Source: Hetaerina americana
Lineage: Eukaryota > Arthropoda > Insecta > Odonata > Calopterygidae
Assembly: GCA_022747635.1 (NCBI GenBank)
Contig: JAKTNV010000001.1
Span: 20,837,572 to 20,901,571, forward strand
Direction of reading: 5' to 3'
Length of the DNA stretch: 64,000 nucleotides
The notes under the pieces are model-generated. The model made no database searches. It was not told where the DNA came from and saw only the letters and a program-made list of their open reading frames with translations. This document shows positions 23,285 to 35,749 of this stretch, piece after piece. Position 1 is the stretch's first letter; the number at the start of each line of letters is the position of its first letter. The translations under genes and the position numbers were made by a program.

Positions 23285-24940
23285 CAGAACTAAATAAAAA
23301 CAATCACTCCGTCTGGAAGCTAACAAAGAAACTGCGGAAATCCCCACCCAGTGACCCAAGTATAAAAACAAAAACAGAGACCCTGACGACGTCCCCTAGA
23401 AAAGGCCGAGTATATGGTAAAGTTTTGTGAAAAGGTTTTTACGACCAACGACCCGGGGGCCGAAAAAGCTGAAATTAAACAACAAAACGAAAATGACGTC
23501 GGGTCACTGGAGGGGCAACTAATAATCACACTAGATGATGTTGTTGAAGAAATAGCGAAACTCCCAAATAAGAAATCCCCGGGAGAGAACAACATCACGA
23601 ATGGAATAATAAAAAGACTTCCGGAAGCGGCCGGCCAATATTTAGTAAAAATTTTTAATGCGTCAATCACCCTTGGATACTATCCGAAAAATTGGAAGGA
23701 GGCCTTAATCAAATGTATCCCCAGAAAAGGGGGGAAACACTTAAAGAGGAAAACCTGAGCCCAATATCCCTCCTTTCAAGCTTGGGTAAGCTCTTCGAAA
23801 GGGTTGTAGCACCGCACATCAAGAGATACGCGGAGGTAAAGGAAGTCATACCGCAAGAACAGTTCGGATTCCGCCAGGTATACTCAACCGAACAGCAGAT
23901 TCATAGAGTCACAGACTTCATAAGTGATGCTTACAATAAAAAAGAAAAACCATTGGAATCTTCCTTGACCTGTCTAAGGCTTCTGACAAGGTCTGGCATG
24001 GGGGCCTAATCCAAAAGATGGAGTCGTGGAATTTCCCTAGATGGATGACAAATTGGACAAAGTCTTACTTAGACGGAAGGACATTTAAAGTTAAATGGGG
24101 TGAAGAAATAAGCGACAGTACAACTGCCAAAGCTGGTGTCCCACAAGGATCCATATTAGGCCCACTGCTATTTAACATTTACACAGCCGACTTCCCAATA
24201 CATAGAAATGACTGGCGAAGTATAACTGCCCTCTACGCTGACGATGCCGCAATCCTTGTAAAAGGGAAAAATATCAACTCAGGCAAAGTAAGAGCCCAAG
24301 ACGCATTGGACGAGATAACATCATGGTACAGAAAATGGAAATTGCAGATAAGCACAAAAAAAACCAAAGCAATACTTTTCGCCCACCCAAGATCACCTAA
24401 AATATCTTGCGAATGTATCAGGATTGGACAACAACCTATTGGATGGAGTAAAAGCATCAAATATTTAGGAGTGGACATAGATGACAGACTGAACTTTAAA
24501 ATACACATTCAACAGATACGAGATAAGGCGGCCGCTATAAGGTCACAATTGGCACCGATTCTCAGACAAAACGCCACCCCTCAAGACATAAAAATACTAA
24601 TATACTCGACAGAAATAAGACCAGTATTGACCTACGCAGCACCTGCATGGATGGGATTAGTCAGTAGATCCCTGATGGATAAATTAAATAGTACAGAAAG
24701 ATAGACGCTGAGGCTGGCTTTTGATCTCCCCCCCCTGGGAAGAAAACGAGATGGTATACCAAAAAACAAACAAAGAAAAACTTTCAGAATTCTTACTGAC
24801 AAAGTGTAAAATATACTTTGATAAATTAAAAGAAAACACTAATGGGGCCATGACATACACCACAAAAAATGAAATAGGCCCCTATGACAAATATAAGAGA
24901 CCAAATAATGTTACACTCCTAAACAATACGAAAAAATAAT
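23285..24940 (+). pseudogene. Jockey-like reverse transcriptase
   Basis: Frame 23414-23758 has KLPNKKSPGENNITNGIIKR. Frame 23692-24009 has SPISLLSSLGKLFERVV and PQEQFGFRQ. Frame 24018-24704 has GVPQGSILGPLLFNIY (near 24135), the catalytic YADDAAIL (near 24234), the thumb STKKTKAILF, and KYLGVDIDDRLNFKIHI. At least two frameshifts and a stop (near 24704) break it; a last stretch continues to about 24930. Catalytic aspartates are preserved. Confidence 0.9.
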
Positions 24941-25089
24941 TAAATAAATAAAAAGAGGGCAAAACAACGACGCTGGTGGTGCTCCAGGAAGATAAAGAAA
25001 CTAAATATTGTGACAATGAGTATAAGCCCAACTAGGCGACCTCTGAAAAATAAAGCCGCTTAAAAAACGGCAAGGCATTAAGTCGTTAA

Positions 25090-25800
25090 GGGCATTTCAA
25101 CCCAAACTAAAGCTATCATCTCCATCTTGGAAAGTTAGGGAAACGTACTAGGATCTCCAGGAGTATTTTATCACTTGGCCCTGACCGTATTTGCGTAAGC
25201 ATCATGGTGAACATTATTGCTTACCGACAAAACTCTTGCAGACACCGTTATCCTATTGTTTGGAGTTATAAAGAGTTTTCCTTTTCACTTTGACTTCTGT
25301 TACGAGTGAGTGCACTAAACGTGTAGCAATTTCGAGACAACCTCGAAATAACGGTTTTGAAATAGTCCAAGTAAAAGGTTTCCGACAAACACGAATAGTT
25401 ACCAATAACTGTCGTAATGTAGGCTGACCACCTCACCACCGGTACCGCCCGTGTCTGGTTATAAATCAAATCTTAAAGTGGAAACCGTTCCAAATCAACC
25501 ACATTTTCCCTCTGCTTGATCTCAGTTCATTGTTAGCGCGCATACCATTCTTCTATGAATGAAAGTCTACGCGTTTTTTGTGATAATCAATTACTATTTA
25601 TTAGTTCGTCAGCTTTGACTTCTGGGGAGGAAGTTTCTATGACATAAAATTCATTTTTTTTCTTCCCGCTTCGCTTGATTGGACACGTTCACTCAACCCA
25701 ATTAATTCAGGTGACTTTATGTTTACAACACAAGAACTTCACTATTTTCTCGGAACATAAATAAGGCCTCAGTGTTCGCCACACCTGAGAAGTAAGATTG
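25090..25800. other. No recognised feature
   Basis: Unique-looking sequence after the LINE 3' end. A 67-codon minus frame (25266-25469) has no recognisable domain. Confidence 0.4.
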
Positions 25801-25804
25801 TACG

Positions 25805-26050
25805 AATTTTGGATGTCTGGACACGACATCAGTGCAATGTAGACTCCTCCTCGATGTGTTGGTGTGGACGACAACAGGGACTAATTCGATGTCAGTGCTG
25901 CAAATGCCGACAATGTTGCAATCGACGTCAATTTGACATCGATATCCATTTCTGTCGAATTCAATGTCACGTCGACACTCTTGATGTCGTGGACATTCAG
26001 TCTCAGGTCAAGATCCGGTGTCGCGTCAAAAGTGTTAAAACTGTATATCT
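25805..26050. repeat. GATGTC/GACATC-rich degenerate tract
   Basis: The words GATGTC, GACATC, CGATGT, GTCGAC and AATGTC recur many times in about 240 bp in both orientations, without a fixed period. A 143-codon plus frame (25809-26240) crosses it with a Cys-rich, low-complexity translation that probably only reflects the repeated word. Confidence 0.5.
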
Positions 26051-26099
26051 TCCGTCTCCACTGTTAAAACAGCCTGAAAAACCCATATTCCTCCTCGCC

Positions 26100-26600
26100 C
26101 ATATTTTTTTCTACAGCCTCCTGATACTCCTTCCTGTTCGTTCCGGTCAATGCTCCAACATTGCGTTTATTCAACCCCTGAATCGGCTTCAGAATTCAGA
26201 CCCCGGCACCCCTCTTTTACCCTTTTCAATTGCACGTTAATGACTGAGATATTTAGCACTTAATTATGATCAAAATTCACATCCGCTTGCGGAAGACTGT
26301 GTGAATTAACCTGGCAGGTCCTAAACCTGTGCTTGGCCATAATATAGAGTAACTGATATCTTCTTGAATAATAGGGCATTTTCTATGCATAACTACGTCT
26401 GTTATGGTGTTTAAACCAAGTTTTCGCTATAATTATGCCCTGTTTCCTGCAAAACTCGCTCGATTACTTTATCCCTGTTGCCATTCCTTGTTATTAAACA
26501 GTTTCCCCCAGCTCAATACTTCCCTTTTCCTTCAGGAATAGTCGCAATAAATGCCTCTAATTGATCTTGCATAAACTGTCGACTTTTGCCTCCCTATGTT
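26100..26600 (-). mobile_element. RTE fragment (linker and endonuclease)
   Basis: Aligns on the minus strand with the 8640-9130 region of the first RTE: shared stretches around CAGCCTCCTGATACTCCTTCC, GATAACTGATATC-type sequence and the endonuclease C-terminal part. Strongly eroded; no frame remains. Confidence 0.6.
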
Positions 26601-26609
26601 TACTTGGTG

Positions 26610-27255
26610 ACATGTGGCCCTGAACTGAGGCCCAACATTCCACCAAAACCTAAAAAACCCAAAAAATGGTATCATTCTTAAACTTTTCCCATTATGTTCA
26701 AGACGGCACTTTTCTTCCAGCTTTTTTATCTCAAAATAATTCTGATGGAACGAGGGAAAACTCTACTATCTTGTTGATGATCACTGCATGGAGGACTTTG
26801 GTTCAATCGTTCTTCCATCTCCATAGGGATTAGTGACCAAAGATATCTTCTAAGTGAGGGAGTCATAACTACTTACGTCTTATGAAAAATATTCCTTATC
26901 TTTTCACCATGAGATAAGACAAGGATTTCTGCTGTGCATTTAAATGTTTCTGTATAATTTGTTATTGATTCACTGTAACAGGTTGTAACGTAGAAGCACA
27001 GTTACTTACAGAAATTACTCTGCTATCACAGAAACCTTAATATTAATTCATCTTCGACAAATGGATCGTAACTTACGAATGCAGATATATAGTTTTCAGT
27101 ACTATATTCATGCAAAAAGAGATCGAATGGCCAATATTGAGTGAATTTATTGAACTAAATATCGGCGTTACTGATGAGAAAATTAGTCCCTTCAAAAGTG
27201 AATCCTTCCTTCATATCGTGAACGCGTTTTGAAAACGAATATCCTGTTTCATAAT
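26610..27255. other. No recognised feature
   Basis: AT-rich sequence. No repeat or frame that can be supported. Confidence 0.4.
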
Positions 27256-27261
27256 GCAATT

Positions 27262-27445
27262 GCGAAAAGTCCTGTGGGTAGATTTCTGGGCTACTAACCA
27301 GAGGATGCGCGTTCGATTCTTATGGCCACACTCAGCTTTGCCCAGTTACTCTGTTACTGTGTGAATTACACACGCCGTGTAGGGCCTAGTACAAGGCGAG
27401 CTCTAAACTTACGTATCACACCAAGCATCCAGTTGATCACGGAGA
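27262..27445 (+). mobile_element. SINE1, degraded copy with internal deletion
   Basis: Head: CTGTGGGTAGATTTCTGGGC, CTACTAACCAGAGG and a B box GTTCGATTCTT. Tail: TGTGAATTACACACGCCGTG, TAGGGCCTAGTAC and GTTGATCACGG. The middle of the body is mostly missing. Older than the other copies. Confidence 0.7.
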
Positions 27446-27689
27446 TATACGGGAAAATTGTTGAAAAATTAAGTATATGGCGTTTTAATAACGCTAGTAA
27501 AAAATCTATTTGTTTTTATTAAAGCTAAAGTAAACAAAAAAGCTATTTGTTTTGAAGTTACCCTCTGCGAATAAAATGTCACCAAAAATTATGAATGACT
27601 GACTATATCTATATACATGTGTATATGTAAGTGCTAAGATTCTATAAGTAAATCAGTATTAAGTATTCACAAATTAGAATAAGTTAATT

Positions 27690-28010
27690 TTCGTCCGTAA
27701 ATGAAGTGTTTTTGAGATGTGGGTGATGAAGAAAAAATGGAAATATGAAATGGACGGAAAGAAAAACAAACGAAGTAGTTTAGGACTACGAACTACTCTT
27801 ATTTCGTTTGCGGAGACCATGTAAGGGAAGAGCTGCGGTTGCTGGAAGAAATTCAAAGAAGGCATGGGAGGAGGAGATACCAGCAGCAAGGTAATTGGAC
27901 GCTGAGGACGGTAATAAATGGGGAAGCTAGGGAGGGTGAGAAATAGAATAGACGTTTTGGATGGAATCAAGGGAGGTGATGGTATGCAGAGCTAAACAAC
28001 GAACTGTTGT
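27690..28010 (+). mobile_element. RTE 3' fragment, plus strand
   Basis: Translated pieces resemble the RTE C-terminal tail: FEMWVMKKKWKYEMDGKK, LEEIQRRHG and NRRFGWNQG. It ends with the ATGGTATGCAGAGC-type sequence found in the other tails. No complete frame. Confidence 0.6.
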
Positions 28011-28600
28011 CACACGTAGCATTCAGTTAAAGGAGACTATGTAAATTAAGTCAGGGTGAAAACGTCTTTAGTGTGTGTTCCAAAACCAAATGGGATGGTG
28101 GCTAAAAATACCTTTAATATGCTTGGTAATTCCCAGAATGTAGAATAGCACATGTAAGGAACGAGGATTCAGGCGGGAGGTGTGGGATAGATCGCAAAGA
28201 GGCAACATTATACTAGACCTTAGGTTTTAGTAAGACAGCTCAGCCTCTGCTTCTACGTTTGACATGAAAAATGCCTCCATACATGCTCGTCAGACCAGCT
28301 ACGTTTCTGTGAGCGTTTTGCCCGTGACGCCGTACCGGTAAAATAAACACTATCTATCCAATTTCCTCTTCTCCACTTACTTGAACTGTCCAAGAACTCG
28401 TTAAGTTATCGTAGCGGTTATATTATGAAATAAAAACGTAGATTCTTATTGAAAACTTAAAACGACCATTATGTTTGAGGGAACTTCCCCAACTATCCCG
28501 TGTTCGTCCTTTAAACATATTTGTTCCTATCCCTTTCCCTTATATCTATTTCCATGTGAATGAATATTTATTCGGCGTATGGCGGATGTTCGTTCGCCGT
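28010..28600. other. No recognised feature
   Basis: Unique-looking sequence. A duplicated ATTCGGCGTATGGCG / GTTCGCCGTATGGCG lies just before the microsatellite (about 28570-28606). Confidence 0.45.
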
Positions 28601-28606
28601 ATGGCG

Positions 28607-28608
<2 letters not shown>

Positions 28609-28688
<80 letters not shown>
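28609..28688. repeat. (AT)n microsatellite
   Basis: About 40 uninterrupted AT dinucleotides. It produces an artificial Ile-Tyr frame on the plus strand. Confidence 0.97.
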
Positions 28689-28690
<2 letters not shown>

Positions 28691-28969
28691 TATATTATAT
28701 ATTGTATATTACATATATTATAATATATAATGTAGTTTAATGGAAATTATTTGAGTTGTGGCAGGTAGAAAGAATTTAACAACCAGATTATTGATAATTC
28801 TATATTTTTGAGCCACGTTATAGGCGCAGCGGGAGCTGGAACGTGGAGGATAGAAACGGAAAAAAAGTCATCCAATGAAAGATTGTTGGTGAGGGCATGT
28901 TTTGGAACCGGAAACTGTGAGGAAGGTGTGCTGTGGTTTTTGATGCGAATCAAATGGGGAGTACAAGAC

Positions 28970-29045
28970 TCACCTACATCTACAACTACATAAGTACTCC
29001 GCGAGCCACCAAAAAGGTGTTTGGTAGGGGGTGTAAGCACTGGGT
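28970..29045 (-). mobile_element. CR1-like LINE 3' end motif
   Basis: CTACATCTACAACTACATAA, then TACTCCGCGAGCCACC and GGTGTTTGGTAGGGGGT. The complement resembles the 3' end of the CR1-like fragment at 40.4 kb (CACCCCCTATCGGTGGTTTG). Known from established repeats in insect genomes as a LINE 3' end; no coding part is attached here. Confidence 0.45.
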
Positions 29046-29234
29046 GGGATGGGTAAGGGATAGGGGAGAGGAAGGGTCTTTTAAGGATAAGAAAAAGGAA
29101 AATAATATTTATTAAAAGTCCCTGAAAAGACGAATAATGATCTGGTTTGCAGGGTACTATGTGATAAAAAATAAATTTCAAAAATTTTGCAGACATAATA
29201 TTCCGGCGAGAAACGTCTAAAGGTATATACGGCT

Positions 29235-29334
29235 GTTATGTTGGCGTTCACCGGCTGCATTCAATTTGGCTTCCAAGAACGACGTGAAACTATTTCATCC
29301 CAGGTGTCAGTCAATCAGTGAATGCCAACATAAC
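29235..29334. repeat. Inverted repeat with 17-bp arms
   Basis: GTTATGTTGGCGTTCAC (29235-29251) and GTGAATGCCAACATAAC (29318-29334) pair over 17 positions with one G-U, loop 66 nt. Both arms sit in sequence that is not otherwise repetitive. Function unknown. Confidence 0.8.
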
Positions 29335-29339
29335 GGACG

Positions 29340-31130
29340 TTTTTCACCTGTCACCAATTCTCGGCCGGCCAGTGCTGAGGCTGGGAGTTCAAATCAACAA
29401 ATCTCAACATTGGAGGATTTTATCTGTAGAATTTCCTTATCTTGGTCGTCTGTTTGCAGTGGGCTCATGTGTCCCTGAACGAAGACACCGCCTGAACAAC
29501 TCTGCTGACCAAACAGAACGAGAACTAGCTTAGCAGCAAAGATATCAATCTAGTGCATTAATCTACACCCGGGGAACAAGAAATGTCAACAAGAGGCACA
29601 AGACGCCCTACTTAGAGGATGCAAGATGTTTTCAATCATGTAATGATTAATTTCTCGTTCGATTTCGTATATAACTGACCTTGTTGGATTAATGGTTTTC
29701 GAGTTAATCTCTTGAGAATAACAGTTGCTCCGTTTGAAATGAATGTCAAAGATATATGCTTACTTTTTTATGATGGGTCCCTGTATTTCCCAAACATAAT
29801 GAAATGAATTTAAACTCCACTCATTTTGTATTTATCATAACCAAGGTAATTCAACGGAAGATTCTTTTGAAAACTTTGGTACACAACCACGTTGGTTTTA
29901 GTTCTAAAGTGTGCCAATTTTTTCTGAAAAGCTACTTACACTTGAAAGTTGAAACTAGTATCACTTCTCAACATAATATAGATGTGGAAGCACACTTTTG
30001 CTTACGATGTCTACGCAATGGTCTTAGAGAACGCTTCGGTAGGGTTCCCTAATACCCTTTGGAATATTGCTGGTGGTCCATTAGGGTGGCTTCTCACGGA
30101 TTCATTGTGACGTTACAACTTTCGACTTTCCTTGAACTGCCACACACTCGCGATCGCAAATTTCATACACCCAATACCATTCATAACCGCATTCCTCAGT
30201 AAATTGACGATGAATTGTGATAGGTGTTAAATCTACGCAAAGCGGATAATTAAACGCTCTTCTTCTGTACTAAATGACAAAATTTTAAAATTGAAAACGC
30301 ATATCACTCTAGCGGAAGCTATAGCAAAAGTTTTACTATTTACTACCAGTTCCGAGAAAAAATTGGGATACCTTCGACCTTCCTTTTGTTGGGTGGCCAA
30401 AGTTTTTACATTTTCGCCTACGGGTCGTATGTTTTTCCTCATTTAGCATTTCCAGGGTATTTTTCCTTCTTAAAATTTTAATGTTTCGGTTATTGTGACA
30501 AAAATGAGTATTTATGACTTAAAGTGAATAACTTTCAATAATTGAGCTGACTTTTATCTAAATTTACTTATCTATGAATACAGTCCTTCGTTAGTCAAAG
30601 CGCTTTTAATTTATAATACATCATTTGCTAATACGGTAGTATTTTCAAATCGTTTATTTCCTTAGAGTGTCTGACTGTTTTCGTTAACAACAAAAGTTTT
30701 TCATCGAAAAATTAAAGCCCTTAACAACTATCCGGGTTTCGTAAGTGGAGAGAACTGAGCGTAACTTATTGCTTTTGGACGAATATAAGTACCACAATTC
30801 ATTGTGTTCATTTAATTATAAACCGATACTGACAAGTAAAAAAATACATATTTAAGCCTTTGAAGAGATTTAGTGTCCATGGTGCATCAGTTTTCCGTTC
30901 ATTGTCATAAAAGGCTATTGTCTCGGTAATTGCACGATTTAAGGTAATTGGAAAATTTTAGGTAGTTACATCTCGGATTCCGTTACACTTGTTCCAAAAA
31001 ATGAGCGAAAATAAATTGCATTTAATTATATTTCGTTTGGTAAACGCAGCATGACCTGTGCGTTTTATTTTCCGCTTCCTCCAACGATATATTTTTTAGA
31101 CTTAAATAAATAAATACTATATACAAATGT
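29340..31130. other. No recognised gene or repeat
   Basis: Unique-looking, mostly AT-rich. Plus-strand frames of 70-82 codons (29318-29533, 29804-30052) and a minus frame (30233-30442) carry no recognisable domain or initiation and splice context. Confidence 0.4.
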
Positions 31131-31147
31131 ACGTAGCTGTGATGTTG

Positions 31148-31291
<144 letters not shown>

Positions 31292-32099
31292 AATAACAAA
31301 ACACAATCCAGCAACCTACTCTACATCAAGTCCTTCTTCATCTCTGTGAATTTCCTTCCTCCCTTCATCCCGTCCAACATCCCTATTCTGTTCCTGCACT
31401 TTCCTCGCTTGCCTAACATTCTCCCCTCTATTACTGTTTTCAGAATCCCACTGCCGATCAGTAAGCACTTCATCCATTTTTCCTGCCACATGATTTCTCC
31501 TGAAATTCCCTCTCCTCGCCCACCATGCCTAGCATCTCTTCATTTGATTTCCATTCGGTCCATTTCACCTTCTTCATTCAACCCCACCAACCCACAGCTT
31601 TCAAAAGCCTCCAATCTACTTCTATCGGCCTGCTTCAGTGATCACGTTTCCGCGCCGTATATACAAGTATGTACGGCCTTGTAACTATGCTCAATATCAA
31701 TGTTTTTTCTTAATATCCTTACTCAACGTCCCTGTCATCAACTCCCTCCTCCTCGTAAAAGTCTCTTTTCCTTGCGCAATGCTTCTCCTTACGTCTCTAC
31801 TACTTTGACTGTGATGGTCCAAAATCTCAGGAGTCACGTAAACGTCTTCCACTTCCGAGATACGTCAACTGTTCTACCTACTCTGGTTTTTGCCCTTCTT
31901 TTTAATGTTTAGCTTATCCTTTTTCTTTCTGGAAAATCGAATAACTTTTGTTTCATTAATGTTGATTCTCATCCCATATCTATCGCACTGAGTTTCCAAT
32001 TCACACAGAAATGCTAACAACCCCTTGACTGACTGACAAACTAAAGCTTGGTCATAAGCAAACCTAATTTCCCCAAGTCACTCTATTAAACGCCTTTTC

Positions 32100-32350
32100 G
32101 AAATCCACGAAACAGGCAAATACTTCTTGGTTGTATTCTATATTCCCCTCGATTAGAGAGATATCATTACTGCAATGGCATCACATGTATCTCTCCCCTT
32201 CCTAAACCCAAACTCATAATCCTCTAAGTAATTACTTGCCCTATCCTCTATCCGTTTTTTGATGATCTTGAGAACAACTTTAGCTGCATTATATATCAAA
32301 CTTATTGTTCTGCAGACCTCACAAAGTCTTCCAGCAGGTTCTTTCCTCAT
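32100..32350 (-). pseudogene. RTE reverse transcriptase fragment
   Basis: Frame 32153-32350 encodes CRTISLIYNAAKVVLKIIKK and DYEFGFRKGRDT, the fingers part of the enzyme. Downstream of the 270-bp deletion only degraded palm and thumb sequence (31900-32070) remains. Confidence 0.8.
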
Positions 32351-32748
32351 AGATGCTATGAATCAGTACATATACGTAGTCTATTCCTCCCACATTATCC
32401 TAAACCTTATAGTAGTTGCGCAGGAATGTTGTTTACCCCCACGGCCTTATTTGATTTCATCTCACTTAAAGCCATTTACATCTCATCGTCGAGTGTGCCT
32501 GGCCCTAAGCTATCTTCCTCTACGTCATGTTCCTTTTCTATGCCTAACCTTGTTGACCTAAGCTATTTACCAAGGATTTCTTCTATATATTCCTTCTTTC
32601 TCTATTCTATCTTTTCCTTCATTTATTTACCCGACTTATCTCTGACTGTTAGCTCAGATCTTCCCTTCTTACTTCCCGATAGTGATTTAACCTTGTTGTA
32701 GAGCGCACCAATTTCACCCTTCCTCTGTAAACATTCCATATCCTCGCA

Positions 32749-33129
32749 CTACGTCTTCCACCATGCTTCTTTTGCTTTATTTGTTGCCCGTCTCAATATA
32801 TTGTTTAACCATTTGCACTTCCTTCTACCTAGCTCGGTGTTTACATTCTTCCATTTTCTTCTCTCATCTATCTTTCTAATCATCTCATCCGTGATACATG
32901 GTTTCTTTGTCCTTTTCCCATTAACGGTTCCTATAGTTTTATTTGCGGCTTTCGATATCCCTTTTTTGATGTATTCCAAATATTCCTCGATAGTACTCAG
33001 CTCTCTACCCACATCCATGATTTTCTCTTCAGCCTCCTGATACCCCTTCCTTTTTAATTCATTCAAAGCTTCTACATTCCATTTCTTAACCCGCCGCCCC
33101 TGCCTTACCTTTTTGAAACGGACGTACAC
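32749..33129 (-). pseudogene. RTE linker region
   Basis: A 126-codon frame: RRVKKWNVEALNELKRKGYQ, ELSTIEEYLEYIKKGISKA, KPCITDEMIRKIDERRKWKN. Same order as in the first RTE. Rich in Lys and Arg, with predicted helical stretches. Part of the LINE polyprotein. Confidence 0.82.
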
Positions 33130-33291
33130 TCCATAACAACTTAATTGTGGTGACAGTTCGCATCTGCTCCCGGGAAGCTGGGCGAATTGTTCACACTTTT
33201 CCTGAATCTATGTCTGACCGGAATATAATCTAACTAATACCTTTCTGAGTCACCTGGCATTTTACATGCATACCTAAGGCTTTTATGGTGT

Positions 33292-33860
33292 CTAGACCAA
33301 TTTGGTGTTGGTGATGACTAACCCCTGTCGCCTACAGAACTCAATTGCTTTCTCCCAGCGGTCATCCATCGTACCTAAACCGTAGTCCCTCACCTCATCA
33401 CCATCTCTTTCTTTGCCTACCGTCGCATTCCAATCCTCCATCACTATCAAATGTTTCCCTGCAGGCACACACGCGATTACATCCTCTAACTGATCGTATA
33501 TCCTATCGAATTCTTCCTCCTTATGATTGATTGGTGGCATGTATACCAAGTTCGTCAATTCTGCTTTTATCTCTACTAGTAATATTCTATCCGTTACCTG
33601 TTATATGTTGACTACGCTTCTACCTACCTCTTTATTCAATATTTTGACAACCCTTCGTTGGCTCTCGTCCCCACCGCTGTATATAAGTCTATAGCTATAA
33701 CTCCAGTAACCCCCACTATCCTTCAATCTCACCTCGCAAAAATGTAAAATATCTATATTTCCTCTTTCCATCTTTCGCTTAATATTCTCCATTTTCCCCG
33801 TCCTCATCATCGTCCTAACATTCCACGTTGCTATCCTAACTAATTTGGTCTTCTTCTTCT
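33292..33860 (-). pseudogene. RTE endonuclease
   Basis: Frame 33601-33810 has TGKMENIKRKMERGNIDIL, the substitution HFCEVRLKD (Glu motif retained) and SYSYRLIYSGGDES. Frame 33292-33558 has MPPINHKEEEFDRIYDQLED, MEDWNATVGKE (normally GDWNA; Gly replaced by Glu) and GLGTMDDRWEKAIEFC. Mostly open, but split by a frameshift and stop near 33590. Confidence 0.87.
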
Positions 33861-34201
33861 GAGTATTCTGTCCTGCTGCTGTCGGTTTCGAGATATGAAG
33901 ACCGCAGAAGCCTTGCCTCTCCCGCTGCCGGTTACGACACAGGACCGATTGGGCCGAGTCCCGTAGTTGTCAGGACTCATATTCTCTATATTGTTCAACA
34001 TTATAATTTTGGGAATGATAATGGAGGTGGTTTCCCGTTGCCTCCCTCAATATTGTTTTTAATTTGACACCATCACTCAATGGCCGCCCCACTGGGGTCA
34101 GACGCCATTGCAGCCGCCTCACTGAGGAGCAGACGCTTTGTGGACTGCCTTTGGTCTGGCTCCTAACCTTCGACGTATCTGGCATGGGTGACCCTACCTC
34201 T

Positions 34202-34219
34202 GAGCAATTATTATTGCTC
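34202..34219 (-). other. 5'-end hairpin of second RTE
   Basis: GAGCAAT (34202-34208) pairs with ATTGCTC (34213-34219), a 7-bp stem with a tetranucleotide loop. Equivalent to the longer hairpin at 9787-9824. Confidence 0.55.
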
Positions 34220-34274
34220 CCGCCATCACAGCTCTAGGGGTCATCGGAACGCACAAACCTTTCCACCACGTCAA

Positions 34275-35475
34275 GGTTACAGTCTATGGGTGGGAGTATA
34301 TCTCGTATACAGGTTAAAATAAGGTTTGGATGGACACAGCTTGCAAAAACGTACAACAAAATAATTCCTTGCCCCTTCTAACAAAAAAAGCCCGATACGA
34401 CACCACCAAGATTCTCTCCACAACTCTGCATATTTCCTTTTTCCTTTTACGAGAACTCAATCAAATCTACCCAATTCACTCTATCAAAGAATGGTGTTCG
34501 ATCACATCCTGCCAAACTCCCTAGCGGTTACTTGCTGGGTACTATGTACTTATAGAAGAGAAGAGATATTAATTACTAGTCGATGAGGATTTTCCGCCAA
34601 TCCGGTTCCGATGGATCGCGTAATAGCCGCCATGATGTCTCTCTGAGGTAAAGGGATTAACGACCTGTGGATTTCCCCATTGATAGAGGGCCCAACGATG
34701 GCTCCCAAGGACGGAATGACCTTCTACAAACGTTCCCTACATGTTGATGCGAAGAATTTCTTCCTTCGTCCGTTTTCTTTGCCTTATGCCAGAGAACTTT
34801 CCTTACCGAGTGGAGACCATTGTCTTTGCTCATTGAACAGTTTACTCCTCGGCAACTAGTACTGCGGAGCAGCTCTTAAGGTCTATAAATTCATCAGTAC
34901 TTATTTCAGAAAATATATTGGCCGGAAATCATTGATCATGACGAGAAAATTATTAAAAATTAGTATTCAAAATATAAGTATTCTTTATAGCGAAGGGCAG
35001 GATGCATTCATGAATACAGGGCACGTCCACTGCCCATGGCATTCATTAAAGGAATTCCAAGGCGTCGCCTACTCTTAACGTGATATGTGACGAATCTAAA
35101 TGATAACTCCTCATGGATAGAGACCCAAGACATCTGATAGGAGAAATTTGCCAAATACCATGTTTTTATATCTGTAAAATTACCAGCTGCGTTTTCAGCA
35201 CCAATCATTCATGGAGAGGTTTTGAAAGTTGGATCAAGGTCAAGTTAAGGTTCGCATTTATAAATTTCGCTCGCATGCAACAGTGGCATTAGTCCATTCA
35301 AACACCTCCTCCGACAGATTCCTAACGGACATAATTTGTAACGGGGAAGACGGATGAGGAAAACAAGAATTTACAATGCCTTTCAGATTGCCCTATACTG
35401 ACCTTGGCCAAACGTTAATATGGACACGACGACTCTTTTTCCCGAAGAAACTCTCTCCTGCTCCGGTGCCTATGT
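34275..35475. other. No recognised gene
   Basis: Unique-looking. Frames of 60-66 codons (34330-34524 plus, 35008-35208 minus) show no domain. Confidence 0.4.
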
Positions 35476-35479
35476 TCCC

Positions 35480-35745
35480 GTTGCCGATGGACAAATGAAC
35501 CATCGTATGAATATATAATTGACGTAATAACCGCGGCCATTTTTGTTCCTCTTTGATCAACCTGGAAGGTTCATTTTCCATCAAGGTTTTCGTTCACAAA
35601 CGCCGTTCGAAAATTTCTTGAATTGCATTATGCTTTTTAATGAAGTTAACCGAACATAAATCACATTCGGACAACGAGCGCAGCGATACGCAACTGTTGG
35701 AACTCGCGTCTCTTGCATGATGGTTCTGCCTGTTTCTTTTAAGCC
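35480..35745 (-). repeat. Module shared with 20.48-20.72 kb
   Basis: Reverse-complement partner of the module at 20475-20720, with GATGGAAAATGAACC at its core on the minus strand. Frame 35393-35584 begins MENEP after a first Met. Downstream protein sequence is unrelated to the other copy. Confidence 0.5.
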
Positions 35746-35749
35746 GGTG

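Larger units (their letters stand above)
21900..25080 (+). mobile_element. Jockey-like non-LTR retrotransposon, dead
   Basis: A roughly 3.1 kb element with endonuclease and reverse transcriptase in the plus strand, a 3' region with AATAAA near 25049, and an A-rich tract. No gag-like first frame. It is interrupted by SINE1 at 23032-23274 and by several frameshifts. Codon content is noticeably A-rich compared with the surrounding RTE copies. Ends are approximate because no target-site duplication was found by eye. Confidence 0.85.
31292..34270 (-). mobile_element. Second long RTE-like LINE, internally deleted
   Basis: Same family as the 6.54-9.86 kb element and collinear with it on the minus strand from 3' end (ATAACAAAACACAATCC) to 5' leader (CCGCCTCACTGAGGAGCAG). 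Near 32070 about 270 bp of the reverse transcriptase core, including the GVRQG region, are missing. Numerous stops. The endonuclease half is better preserved than in the first copy. Confidence 0.87.

Noticed and set aside
28475..28723. Plus-strand 82-codon frame with a long Ile-Tyr repeat
   Set aside because: It is the translation of the (AT)n microsatellite.
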